64,000 nt of DNA from Hordeum vulgare subsp. vulgare. Lineage: Eukaryota > Streptophyta > Magnoliopsida > Poales > Poaceae. The notes beneath the pieces are model-generated. The model did no database searches. It was not told where the DNA came from and saw only the letters and a list, made by a program, of their open reading frames with translations. Below, in pieces: positions 9,471-21,294 of this stretch. The stretch covers positions 419,189,081-419,253,080 of the forward strand of contig NC_058518.1 of the NCBI RefSeq assembly GCF_904849725.1. The letters run 5' to 3'. The stretch's first letter is position 1. Each line of letters starts with the position of its first letter. The position numbers and the translations under genes were made by a program.

Positions 9471-12105
9471 CTATTCCATGTCGAAGTTCCAATCTTCATA
9501 TTCACGGATGAAGCACCCGAGCTTCTTGAAAGGATTCATGTACAGACCCTGGGCGACTAGCACATCTCGAACAGTCTCCTGCCTCATTGGCCCATGGTGG
9601 AACATCCCTCCTTGATCAACGACCTGCTTCATGATCACCTGGGCAAGTTCATACTGGATGTTATAAAACTCAGCTCGGATTCGATGATCCGATGTGCTTC
9701 CTATGCTTGTGTCCCAGCTGAGAATCTCGGCATCACCGGAATTATATGACATGTGAAGGCGTTGTCTATCCCTTCTGAACTCGATCATGTGATGCATGAG
9801 GTAGAATCCATCAGCCCTACTACCGTTTGGTTGCTGGATGCACCAAAAGTTGGTCTTATGGCCGAAAGCCGGCGCTTTATTCCTGTAATTCTTCACCTGG
9901 ATATATCCACCAGTAAGGATGTAGGTGAAAGTGGCACGATCGAGAACATTCTTTATGTGCGTGTAATCCTTCTTCTTGATTTTCATCGATGAGTCCAAAT
10001 ACACAACATAGGAGTATTGTGGGTACAGACAGATGAGGACCCCCCCCGCTGCGCAAAATAAGCGGAGCTCAAATTTTCCTCCATGCTTGCAAAGGAATGA
10101 TCAAAACTTACGAAAGGATATCTGAGGATAACTTACGTGGGATGATAAGGCAGGAGAATCATTTCCTTGTCCTTATTAGCGACCAGGAAGTCGCTGATTT
10201 ATTTTCTCGCAGAGTCACGACGCTCTTTGTAGTGTGCCAAGAAGCTCTCGTGCATATAGTATAGGTCCGCGATGCACGTATATTCTATGTTCTCGCGACT
10301 GATGATGTAGTTGAGATGCATCGCATATAGGCGGATGAACTGAAAATTTAGCTTGGTCATGTGGAACATGTCGTAGATGTAGTCAAATCGCAGGATGGAC
10401 TTCTCCGCGGGCCATGTGTCGACGTATCCACTCGCACCCGGAACCTGAACCGGGTAAAGCGGGTATCCTGGTTTTTACGAGCTGAGAAGTTGAATCTTTG
10501 TGGCCAGCACATCATCATGAAGTCTCCTTAGATCATTGTTCATTATGCTCTCTACCACTTTCTAAGGTAGGATCGAGTGGCCGACAACATGGAAACGCTC
10601 CGCACCTACGACATGTATCCTGTCTACCTCCTGGGGCTTTGGGTGGCTGCTTGAAGCAACTCTGGCGCCTTTACAACCTTTATTTTCTGATCTCCTCCTT
10701 GGCTTCTTGGTGGGTGGCGGTATTGAGCCCGCCATACCTTCCCTAACCACATCCCCCAGCGTCGTCGGGCTAATTATCAGTGGACGGCCCTTGTGTTGTT
10801 CTTGCTGGGTAGAGGCGACATCTGGAGGCGTCTCTTGCGAGGATTGCATGAAGAGAGACTTTTGCAATCAGCCGTCGGACGTTCCAGCTCCGGCAAATCA
10901 GGCATCATCAAGTCATCTGCATGCTCATAGTCTGAGTCATATTGCCGAGCATCGTCATAGCCGGTATTGATAAACTAGTTAGGGTCGTCATCATCCTCCT
11001 CCTCCATTACATCATCAACATTTGCTTCTTCGATGGGGGCGACATCATCTTGCACTAATGGAGGCTCTCCCTCACTGCGTCGTCCGCTATCTCTACCCAC
11101 GTCAGGTGCAGGTAATTGGGTAGGTGGGGTGGTGTTCATACCTTGTTGAGGAGTTGCCATTGGTGTGCTACCGGGCGCCTTGACACGAAGGTTTATCTTC
11201 GGCCAAGGCAAGACCCAGCTCTTGCATGCGCCAATCAGTTGAGGGGTCTCGTCATCACCGGCTGGTACCGGTGGAGCCAAATTCTTGAAGCCCGCTTTGA
11301 CACTGGCCACACAAACTTTGAAGACGCCATGGGGCATCTGTTTGCTATGGAGCATGTGGTCCTTCGGCTTGATGATCGTTGTCTTTCCCACGTCCACCTT
11401 CTGGCCGTTGATATCGTACAGTAGGGTGCATAGGGTTTCGTCGGCCTGCGAAGACATGACTACGACGTCAGACATCCGAAAGGCAACTGAAATGGAAGAC
11501 TATATAGATATGCTTGTGAAGAGTGTATGACGCATAATTACCGTGATGGCGTCGAGCTCAGCCAAAGACGAAGCCCCACCAAGCATGCCAGAGATGTAGG
11601 ACGGGCTGCTATGAACCGGTGCGAGACCAGGTACGGGAGCATTTGCGGTTGCGTGAGCAGGTGCTCGTGGTGCGATCTTCGTCGAATTGCTCCCGACAAA
11701 GCTGAGTAGTGGAAAGTCCTCTGGCCCTTTTTCTGGATTCCTCCTCACATACTCAAAAACTGTCGGAACCAATTGGCTCAAGGAAGCTCCCACAGCTGCA
11801 TTGACCCTATCGTCGACTACCTTGGTCAACTCTTCTTTGGTCTGATCGACCGCCCGCGCGACCTTCTCGTCGATGGTCAGTTCAGTATGCTCCCGTCTCT
11901 TCTTTCTTTCCTCCGGCCTCTTGTGGTAGAATTTCTTCCACGAGGCGCCATCTCCGACGCCGTGCACACGTCCACCCAATGGAGGTTTGTCCACCAAGAC
12001 ATTTTTCAGAATGTTCAGGGCCCAGTTGAACGGGTTGTCCCACTTGGGCCTCGCCGACGACTGAGACGACTCGTCGCTTTCGGCTCCCTTTTGGTGTTGC
12101 TCTTT
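9471..12105 (-). pseudogene. CACTA A gene: Ulp1/C48-protease-like protein, spliced and degenerate
   Basis: Three minus-strand exons are joined by good splice sites and matching phase: 12105-11542 (donor GTAATT), 11486-10137 (donor GTAAGT), 10048-9471. An earlier exon lies at 63880-64000. Exon 1 is charged and coiled-coil-like (ELTIDEKVARAVDQTKEELTKVVDDRV). Exon 2 starts with AFRMSDVVVMSSQADETLC and a strand-rich segment found in CACTA-associated proteins, followed by an acidic linker. Exons 2-3 hold a C48-like region: ILLPYHP, YSYVVYLDSS (the Asp-Ser of the fold), CIQQPNGSRADGFYLMH. The catalytic cysteine expected before GFY is absent (ADG). Damage: TAG at 10975-10977, a frameshift near 10870, and nonsense codons at about 10564, 10473 and 10196. 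It is therefore non-functional as it stands. Confidence 0.65.
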
Positions 12106-12127
12106 CTGCAAAGGGAACGTGGATGGT

Positions 12128-13649
12128 TGATACGTCCATTTTGCATCACGCTTTCATGTTGATATTTATCGCTTTTTGGGCTGTTATTACACTTCACGGT
12201 ACAATACTTATGCCTTTTCTCTCTTATTTTGCAAGGTTTACATGAAGAGGGAGAATGCTGGCAGCTGGAATTCTGGCCTGAAAAAGGAGCAAGTTTGAGA
12301 TGCCTATTCTGCGCAACTCCAAAAGCCGTGAAAATTAACGTGGATTTTTTTTGGATTTATAAAAAATACTGGGCCGAAGAAGTGCCAAAGGGGCGCCAGC
12401 AGGAGGCCACAAGCCTGCTAGGCGCGACCTCCCCCCTGGCCGTGCCAAGGGGCTTGTGAGCTCCCTGCTAGCCCACTGGCCCCCCTCTTTTGCTTGAAGA
12501 AGAGTTTCGGTCTGGAAAAAATCAGGAGGAGGCTTTTCGGAGGATTCGCCGCCTGCACGAGGCGGAACTTGAGCAGAACCAATCTAGAGCTCTGGCAGGA
12601 CGATCCTGCCGGGGAAACTTCCCTCCCGGAGGGGGAAATCACCGCCATCGTAATCACCAACACTCCTCTCATCAGAGGGGACTCATCACCATCAACATCT
12701 TCATCAGCACCATCTCATCTCCAAACCCTAGTTCATCTCTTGTAACCAATCTTCATCTCGCGACTCCGATTGGTACTTGTAAGGTTGCTAGTAGTGTTAA
12801 TTACTCTTTGTAGTTGATGCTAGTTGGATTACTTGGTGGAAGAGTTTATGTTCAGATCTTTGATGCTACTCATTACCTCTCTGGTCATGAATATGATTAT
12901 GCTTTGTGAGTAGTTACTTTTGTTCCTGAGGACATGGGATAAGTCATGCTATAAGTAGTCATGTGAATTTGGTATTCGTTCGATATTTTGATGTGTTGTA
13001 TGTTGTTTTTCCTCTAGTGGTGTTATGTGAACGTCGACTACATAACACTTCACCATTATTTGGGCCTAGAGGAAGGCATTGGGAAGTAGTAAGTAGTTGA
13101 TGGGTTTCTAGAGTGACAGAAGCTTAAACCCTAGTTTATGCGTTGCTTCGTAAGGGGCTGATTTGGATCCACTAGTTTAATGCTATGGTTAGACTTTGTC
13201 TTAATTCTTCTTTCGTAGTTGCGGACGCTTGCGAGAGGGATTAATCATAAGTGGGATGCTTGTACAAGTAAGGGCAGTACCCAAGCACTGGTCCACCCAC
13301 ATATCAAACTATCAAAGTAACGAACGCAAATCATATGAACATGATGAAAACTAGCTTGACAGAAATTCCCATGTGTCCTCGGGAGCGTTTTACCTCCTAT
13401 AAGACTTTGTCCAGGCTTGTCCCTTGCTACAAAAGGGATTGGGCCACTTTGCTACATCGTTGTTACTTTTGTTACTTTTTGCTTGCTACGAATCATCTCA
13501 CCACACAACTACTTGTTATCGATAATTTCAGTGCTTGCAGATATTACCTTGCTGAAAACCACTTGTCAGATCCTTCTGCTCCTCGTTGGGTTCGACACTC
13601 TTACTTATCGAAAGGACTATGATAGATCCCCTATACTTGTGGGTCATCA
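12128..13649 (+). repeat. 5' LTR of Gypsy X
   Basis: Starts TGATACGTCCATTTTGCATC and ends GTGGGTCATCA. It matches the split 3' LTR with few differences by eye. It contains the inverted pair CCACAAGCC (12407-12415) and GGCTTGTGA (12451-12459) around a GC-rich core. Open frames inside it are accidental. Confidence 0.9.
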
Positions 13650-13660
13650 AGACTCTTTTC

Positions 13661-13678
13661 TGGCGCCGTTGCAGGGGA
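13661..13678 (+). other. Primer binding site of Gypsy X
   Basis: TGGCGCCGTTGCAGGGGA, 11 bases after the LTR. It differs at one base (A for C at position 13) from the primer site of the non-autonomous Gypsy copies, so both probably use the same tRNA, likely tRNA-Asp. Confidence 0.8.
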
Positions 13679-13755
13679 GTGAAGCGCCTTTGGTAAGTTG
13701 AACTTGGTAAGGAAACATTCATATAGTGTGCTGAAATTTATTGTCACTTGTCACT

Positions 13756-16700
13756 ATGGAAACTAATCCTTTGAGGGGCCTTTTCGGGGTATCTTTTCCT
13801 TGAATGGAAGTACAAAGAGTTGCTCCTCAAGTTGCCGCACCTACTGAAAATGTTTTCTATGAATTTCCTTCGGGTATGCTTGAGAAACTGCTGGCTAATC
13901 CTTTTACAGGAGATGGAACATCACATCCCGACTTGCACCTAATCTATGTAGATGAAGTTTGTGGTTTATTTAAGCTCGCAGGTTTGCCCAAGGATGAGGT
14001 CAAGAAGAAGGTCTTTCCCTTATCTTTGAGGGATAAGGCGTTGACATGGTATAGGCTATGTGATGATACTGGATCATGGAACTACAATCGGTTGAAATTG
14101 GAATTTCATCAAAAGTTTTATCATATGCATTTAGTACATCATGATCGGAATTATATTTATAATTTTTGGCCTCGTGACAGGGAAAGCATCGCTCAAGCTT
14201 GGGGGAGGCTTAAATCAATGTTATATTCATGCCCCAACCACGAGCTCTCGAGAGAAATTATCATTCAAAACTTCTATGCTCGGCTTTCTCATGATGATCG
14301 CACCATGATTGACACTTCTTGTACCGGTTCTTTTATGAAGAGAGATATTGACTTCAGATGGAATTTATTGGAGAGAATGAAACGCAACTCTGAAGATTGG
14401 GAACTTGATGAAGGTAAGGAGTCAGGTATGAATTTCAAGTTTGATTGCGTTAAATCCTTTGTTGAAACAAATACCTTTTGTGATTTTAGCGCTAAGTATG
14501 GACTTGACTTTGAGATAGTAGCTTCATTGTGTGAATCATTTGCTGCTCATATTGATCTCCCCAAAGAGAAGTGGTTTAAATATCATCCTCCCTTAGAAGT
14601 CAATGTAGTTAAACCCAATCTAGTGGAAGAGAAAGTCATTTCCTATAATGATCCTATTGTTCCCAGTGCTTACATTGAGAAACCACCTTTCCCTGTTAGG
14701 ATAAAGGATCATTCTAGAGCTTCAACTATGATACGTAGGGGCTACATTAGAACACCTACACCCCCTGAGAAAATTAGAGTTGAACCTAGCATTGCTATTA
14801 TCAAAGATCTCCTGTCCGACAATGTTGATGGCCATAATATTCACTTCTGTGAAGATGCTGCTAGAATTGCTAAACCACATGCTAGAGACAAACATAGGCC
14901 TGTTGTTGGCACGCCTGTTGTTTCTGTTAAGATAGGAGAACATTGTTATCATGGTTTATGTGACGTGGGTGCTAGTGTTAGTGCAATACCTCAATCCTTA
15001 TACGATGAAATCAAAGACCAGATTGCACCTGTTGAGATAGAACCTATTGATGTCACTATTCAGCTTGCCAATAGAGATACTATCTGCCCTGTGGGAATTG
15101 TTAGGGACGTTGAAGTCTTGTGTGGTAAAACGAAGTATCCTGCTGATTTCCTCGTTCTTGCTACGACCCAAGATAGCTTCTGTCCCATCATATTTGGCAG
15201 ACCTTTTCTCGATACTGTCAATGCTCATATTGACTGTGAGAAGCAAACTGTCACTGTTGGCTTTGAAGGTGTGTCACATGAGTTCAATTTCACCAAGTTC
15301 GGTAGACAACCTCATGAAAAAGAGTTGCTTAGTAAGGATGAAACTATTGCCTTAGCTTCTATTGCCGTGCCTCCTACTGATCCTTTAGAGCAATACTTGC
15401 TTGAGCATGAAACTGATATGCATATGGATGAAAGGGCTGAGATAGATAGAGTTGTCTTAGAACAATATCCTATCCTTCAAAATAACTTGCCTGTTGAACT
15501 GCTTGGGGATCCACCCCTACCAAAGGGTGATCCTGTGTTCGAGCTTAAACAGTTGCCTGATACTCTTAAGTATGCTTATCTTGATGAAAAAGAGATATAT
15601 CCTGTTATTATTAGTGCTAGCCTCTCAGAGCATGAAGAAAAGAAGTTACTAAAAACTCTGAGGAAGCACCGCGCTGCTATTGGATATACTCTTGATGATC
15701 TTAAGGGCATTAGTCCCACTCTATGCCAGCACAAGATTAAAACCGATCCTGATTCCAAACCAGTTGCTGATCATCAATGAAGATTAAATCCTAAGATGAA
15801 AGAGGTAGTAAGAAAAGAAATACTAAAGCTCCTGGAAGCAGGTATTATCTATCGTGTCGCTCATAGTGATTGGGTGAGTCCGGTGCATTGTGTCCCTAAG
15901 AAGGGAGGTATTACCGTTGTCCCTAATGATAAGGATGGTTTGATCCCACAAAGGATTATTACTGGCTATAGGATGGTGATCGACTTTAGGAAATTGAATA
16001 AAGCCACTAGGAAAGATCATTACCCTTTGCCTTTTATCGACCAAATGCTAGAAAGACTGTCTAAACACACACACTTCTGCTTTCTAGACGGTTATTCTGG
16101 TTTCTCCCAAATACCAGTTGCACAAGCTGATCAGGAGAAAACCACTTTCACCTGCCCATTTGGTAACTTTGCTTACAGACGCATGCCTTTTGGCTTATGT
16201 AATGCACCTCCCACCTTTCAAAGATGCATGATGGCTATATTCTCTGACTTTTGTGAAAAGATTGTTGAGGTTTTCATGGATGACTTCTCCGTCTACGGGT
16301 CTTCTTTTGATGATTGCCTCAGCAACCTTGATCGGGTCTTGCAGAGATGTAAAGACACCAATCTTGTCTTGAATTGGGAGAAGTGCCACTTTATGGTTAA
16401 TGAAGGCATCGTCTTAGGACATAAAATTTCTGAAAGAGGTATTGAAGTCGATAAGGCTAAGGTTGATGCAATCAAGAAAATGCCATACCCCACAGATATC
16501 AAAGGTATAAGAAGTTTCCTTGGTCATGCTGGTTTCTATAGGAGGTTCATTAAAGACTTCTCTAAGATTTCTAGGCCTCTTACCAATATCTTGCAAAAGG
16601 ATATTCCTTTTGTACTTGACGATGATTGTGAGGAAGCCTTCGAAATACTTAAGAAGGATTTGATAACTGCACCTATTGTTCAACCACCTGATTGGAACTT

Positions 16701-19253
16701 ACCTTTCGAAATCATGTGCGATGCTAGTGATTATGCTGTTGGTGCTGTCCTAGGGAAAAGAGTTGATAAGAAGTTGAATGTTATTCACTATGCTAGTAAA
16801 ACTCTAGACAGTGCCCAAAGAAACTATGCTACTACGGAAAAGGAGCTTTTAGCAGTCGTGTTTGCATGTGAAAAGTTCAGGTCTTACATAGTTAATTCCA
16901 AATTCACTATTCACACTGATCACGCTGCTATTAAGTACCTCATGGAGAAGAAAGACGCTAAACCTAGACTTATCAGATGGGTTCTCTTGCTACAAGAATT
17001 TGATTTGCATGTTGTCGACAGAAAGGGTGCTGATAACCGAGTAGCAGATAACTTGTCTAGGTTGGAGAATGTTCTTGATGACCCACAACCAATTGATGAT
17101 AGCTTTCCCGATGAGCAATTGAATGTCATCAATACTTCACGTAGTGCACCGTGGTATGCTGATTATGCAAACTATATCATTGCCAAATATATACCACCTA
17201 GTTTCACATACCAGCAAAAGGAAAAATTCCTCTTTGACTTGAGACATTTCTTTTGGGATGATCCACACCTTTATTAGGAAGGAGTAGATGGTGTTATTAG
17301 ACGTTGTGTACTTGAACATGAACAGGGACAGATACTACAGAAGTGTCACTCCGAGGCCTATGGAGGACACCATGCGGGGGACAGAACTGCACACAAGGTA
17401 TTGCAATCAGGTTTCTATTGGCCCACTCTTTTCAAGGATGCCCGTAAGTTTGTCTTGTCTTGTGAAGAATGTCAAAGAATAGGTAATATCGGTAAACGTC
17501 AGGAAATGCCTATGAACTATTCACTTGTCATTGAACCATTTGATGTTTGGGGCTTTGATTATATGGGACCTTTTCCAAAATCCAACGGGTATACTCACAT
17601 CTTAGGAGGTGTTTGTTTTGGGGGAAAAGCTCCGTTACCTGTTTACGGTGGAAACGAAAAACGTTACAGGTGTTTGATATGCGCACACTGTAATTGGATT
17701 CCTCCGTAAACGACTCCAAGCCAGCTTTGGATCGATACCACCAATGACCCCCCGTAAAGCGTTGCCTTACCGCACCTCTCCTCCCACGATTTGTTTCTCC
17801 ACGACCAGCAACGTCGCTTCCCTGATCCACTTTGACTCCAGCGCCGGCGCCTTCGCAATCCCCTTAGAGGCCCTCTCCGTCTCCCCTCGATCCTCTCTTC
17901 CTCGTCCAGCTCCACCGACGCGTGGTAGCCATTGTCGCCACCCTTGGTCGCCGCCCGAGCTCGCCATCGCTACCGCCATTGGTCGCCGCCCCTAGCTCGC
18001 CCTCGTCGTCGGACTGTCCGCTGCAAGGTTCATGCTTCCTCCGTCCTCCTTCTTCTGTCATCAGCTCTCTGTCCTCCTCCCTTATCTGCTCTCGTTTCCA
18101 TCCCGTGTGCCCTTTTCTGCTTTTCTTCTCTCGTTTCCATCCCGTGTGGCCTTTTCTGCTCTTCTTCTTTTCAGCCACTCGCCATGATGACCCGATCCGT
18201 AAATGATTCCTTTACACGCATGAAGCAAACAAAATAGAGATTTGGCCATTACATCCTTGTTACCAGTGTGATCTAATTCCCTTACCATTCACGTTACCAG
18301 TTTCTAATCCAAACACATCCTTAGTTGCTGTTGATTACATCACTAAGTGGGTAGAAGCTATCCCTACTAGTAGTGCTGATCACAACACATATATTAGGAT
18401 GCTTAAAGAAGTTATCTTCCCTTGATTTGGAGTCCCTAGATATCTAATGACTGACGGTGGTTCACATTTCATTCATGGCGCTTTCTGTAAAACGCTTGCT
18501 AAGTACGATGTCAACCATAGAATTGCGTCCCCCTATCACCCTTAGTCCAGTGGTCAAGTAGAGCTAAGCAATAGAGAGATTAAACTGATTCTGCAAAAGA
18601 ATGTCAACAGGTCTAGAAAGAATTGGTCTAAGAAGGTCGATGATGCATTGTGGGCTTATAGAACTGCCTATAAGAATCCCATGGGCATGTCTCCGTACAA
18701 AATGGTGTATGGTAAAGCATGTCATTTACCTCTTGAGCTAGAGCGTAAAGCTTATTGGGCAATCAAAGAGCTCAACTTTGATTTCAAACTTGCTGGTGAG
18801 AAGAGGTTATTTGATATTAGCTTGCCTGATGAATGGAGAACTCAGGCATATGAGAATGCCAAGTTGTTCAAAGAAAAGGTTAAGAGGTGGCATGATAAAA
18901 GGATACAAAAGCGTGAGTTCAATGTAGGTGATTATGTCTTGCTATATAATTCTTGTTTAAGATTTTTTGCACGCAAGCTTCTCTCTAAATGGGAAGGTCC
19001 CTATATTGTTGAGGAAGTATATCGTTCCGGTGCTATCAAGATCAACAACACGGAAGGTAATTGTCCGAGAGTGGTAAATGTTCAGAGAATCAAGCATTAT
19101 ATCTCACGTGCTCCCATAAATGTTGAAAGCAATATTATCAATACCATAACTCCGGAGGAATACCTAAGGGATATTTATCAACCTGTTTCAGACTCCGAAA
19201 ACAAAGAGGTATGTGTTTCCGTAAGTAACCAGACTCCAAAACTTTTCCAGTAG
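13756..19253 (+). pseudogene. gag-pol: Gag-pol polyprotein of Gypsy X (gag, PR, RT, RNase H, IN), interrupted
   Basis: One frame without frameshift runs from METNPLRG (13756) to a stop at 19251-19253 once the insertion 17605-18323 is removed. Order: gag (ALTWYRL region, near residue 95), protease (CDVGASVSAIP, about 14964), RT (FMDDFSVYG near 16275), RNase H ([22 protein letters not shown]), integrase with HHCC finger (HSEAYGGHHAGD, CEECQR), then FDYMGP, DGGSHF and GQVELSNREIK as the D, D, E positions, and a C-terminal DNA-binding region without chromodomain. Nonsense codons: TGA 13801, TGA 15778, TAG 17275, TGA 18423, TAG 18543; most fit C-to-T change. No CCHC knuckle is visible in gag. The product would have copied and integrated the element; it is dead here. 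Confidence 0.92.
17605..18320. mobile_element. PIF/Harbinger-like (Tourist-type) DNA element inserted in the integrase
   Basis: It is flanked by TTA on both sides (17602-17604, 18321-18323); deleting the element and one TTA restores the integrase frame exactly. Terminal inverted repeats are GGAGGTGTTTG and, reversed, GGATGTGTTTG (10 of 11). TTA duplications and a GGxxGTGTTTG terminus are typical of PIF/Harbinger elements. There is no transposase. The core (about 17720-18190) is GC-rich with internal direct duplications (TCGTTTCCATCCCGTGTG at about 18093 and 18133) and may be captured genomic sequence. Confidence 0.8.
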
Positions 19254-19538
19254 GAACTTTTTTCCGTTTTGGAATATTTAGAATAATAGAAAAAATTTGA
19301 AGTAGTCCGGAAAGCGCACGAGGAGGCGACAAGCCTGCGAGGCGCGGGCCACCCCCCTGGCCGCGCGTGGGGGGCTTGTGGCCACCTCCCGTGCCTCCCG
19401 GACTCTGTTTTCTTGCGGAGTACTCCTTCTGGTCGGAAAAAAATCATTATATATTCTCCCGTAAGGTCTGACCCTCGTATCACGCAGATTTCCTCTGTTT
19501 TTGTTTCGAGCCTGTTTCTATTGCAGATCTAGATTGCT
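19254..19538 (+). other. GC-rich spacer between pol and the third ORF of Gypsy X
   Basis: Non-coding. It contains CGACAAGCC (19327-19335) and GGCTTGTGG (19373-19381) around a CCCCCCTGGCC core, the same arrangement found inside the LTRs of Gypsy X and of copy 2. Confidence 0.6.
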
Positions 19539-19777
19539 ATGACGTCCCCAAAAGCTCCGAAGGACAAGATCTTCGAGAAGGTCATCAATCCATACCTCAT
19601 GGGAGTGCTGCAACAACCTCAATCTATGGAGATGCGTGAGAGGATGTTGCACATCCGTGAAGTTGAGGGGCCTAAGAAGACTGGAAGCATGGAGGCGAGG
19701 CTCGAAGCAATGGAGCAACATGTCTTCAAGTGACAAGGGATGGTGGAGCGTGGACTCAACGCCAACCACATGGTGAT
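19539..19777 (+). pseudogene. Third ORF of Gypsy X, first part
   Basis: MTSPKAPKDKIFEKVINPYL opens a frame of 174 codons (stop included) when joined to 26541-26823 across the insertion of copy 2; the phase matches exactly (239 + 283 bases). A TGA at 19731-19733 breaks it after EQHVFK. The N-terminal part is basic and helical; there is no transmembrane segment, so it is not an obvious env-like protein although it sits at the env position. Similar ORFs recur in wheat Athila-like elements in my recollection; the function is unknown. Confidence 0.65.
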
Positions 19778-21279
19778 TGCTACTGCAACAAAAGACATTC
19801 CAACGGCGCCAGAAATACGTGTTGACGGGAGACGTCTTGATTCTCCTCAACAACAGCACCAGGAATCCTTCTGCTACGGCTACACCTTAAGGGACTTCCT
19901 AGGCAAATATGCAAAGGATTTCCCCCGTGTCCTTGGAGCCTTGCATTGGTGTTCCCTCGAAGCGAAAAGGGTGATGTAGTGCAACGGTGGTAAGTATTTC
20001 CCTCAGTTTGAGAACCAAGGTATCGATCCAGTGAAGGAGTATCACAAGAGCCTGCACAAACACAAAAAGCTTGCTCCCAACGCTATGAAGGGGTTGTCAA
20101 TCCCTTATATATTGTTCGCCAAGTGAGAACTGAAAGCAACAAAGTAACAAAGCGAAGTAAAAGCGAAAGTGGAAACGATAGGTGTGAATAGACCCCGGGG
20201 CCGTAGTGTTTAATAGTGGCTTCTCTCATGAAAGCAAGTAGACGATGGGTGAACAAATTACTGTCGAGCAATTGATAGAACCTTGCAAAGTCATGACGTC
20301 ATCTATGGCAATGATTATATCTATAGGCATCACGTCCAAAACAAGTAGACCGATACTTTCTGCATCTACTACTATTACTCCACACGTCGACCGCTATCCA
20401 GCATGCATCTAGTGTATTAAGTCCAAAAGAACAGAGTAACGCCTTAAGCAAGATGACATGATGTAGATGGACAATCTCATATCTACGATAGAGCCCACCT
20501 TGTTACCCTGGATGGAACAACATGATGTGTGCCTTGCTGCCCCTACTGTCACTGGGAAAGGTCACCACACGGTAAGAACCCAAAACCAAGCACTTCTCCC
20601 GTTGCAAGAATCATAGATCTAGTTGGCCAAACAAAACCCAAGACTCGGAGAGACTTACAAGGATATCAAATCATGCATATAAGAAATCAGCAAAGACTCA
20701 AATATCTATCATAGATAATCTGATCACAAATCCACAATTCATCGGATCTCGACAAACACACCGCCAAAGAGGATTACATCGGATAGATCTCCATGAAGAT
20801 CATGTAGAAGCCCTCCAACTCCAAAGTCCCCTCCAGATGAGATCTCGCGGAAACGGAAGCTTGCGGCGGCGGAAAAGTATTTTCGTGGATCCCTTGATTT
20901 TTTCCTGTATTTTAGGGAATATATAGGCGAAGGATCTAGGTCAGGGGGAACCACGGAGGCCACAATCCTGCCCACCGCCGCCCCCTGGGGGCGGATGGGG
21001 GGCTTGTGGGCTCCCTATAGCCCTCCTAGCTTGGCCCACAAGCCCCCTGATCTTCTTCCGTTCGGGAAAAATTTAATTCGGGGATTTTATTCCGTTTGGA
21101 CTCCGTTCCAAAATCAGATCTGAAAAGAGCCAAAAACACAGAAAAAACAGGAACTGGCACTTGGCACTGAATTAATAAGTTAGTCCCAAAAAAGATATAA
21201 AAGGTACATAAAACATCCAAAGATGACAAGATAACAACATGAAACCATCAAAAATTATAGATACGTTTGAGACGTATCA
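19778..21279 (-). repeat. 3' LTR of copy 2
   Basis: On the minus strand it starts TGATACGTCTC at 21279 and ends GTTGCAGTAGCA at 19778, 1502 bp. It is shorter than the 5' LTR: it lacks about 110-130 bases present at 25920-26080, which hold the DNA around CTAGCTACTAACTACAG and the GTCAAGGCACCAGG segment, so a deletion occurred here after insertion. Confidence 0.82.
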
Positions 21280-21294
21280 AGCATCCCCAAGCTT

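Larger units (their letters stand above)
8579..12127 (-). mobile_element. CACTA-type DNA transposon A, left part (genes on minus strand)
   Basis: Subterminal GTAGCGCTGG-type repeats (8579-8782) are followed by a viroplasmin-like exon and a spliced Ulp1-protease-like gene, an arrangement I associate with large grass CACTA elements. The element resumes at 63807 after Gypsy X and runs out of the window; 12123-12127 (ATGGT) is the target duplication shared with 63802-63806. No CACTA terminus is recognisable at the left edge, so the left boundary is approximate. Confidence 0.65.

Noticed and set aside
13335..13701. + strand frames at the end of the Gypsy X 5' LTR (and 63508-63850)
   Set aside because: LTR sequence repeated at both ends of the element, running over the LTR boundary; no family match.
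17744..18288. Frames inside the Harbinger-type element
   Set aside because: Low-complexity, overlapping on both strands, no transposase motif; possibly captured DNA but not a supported gene.
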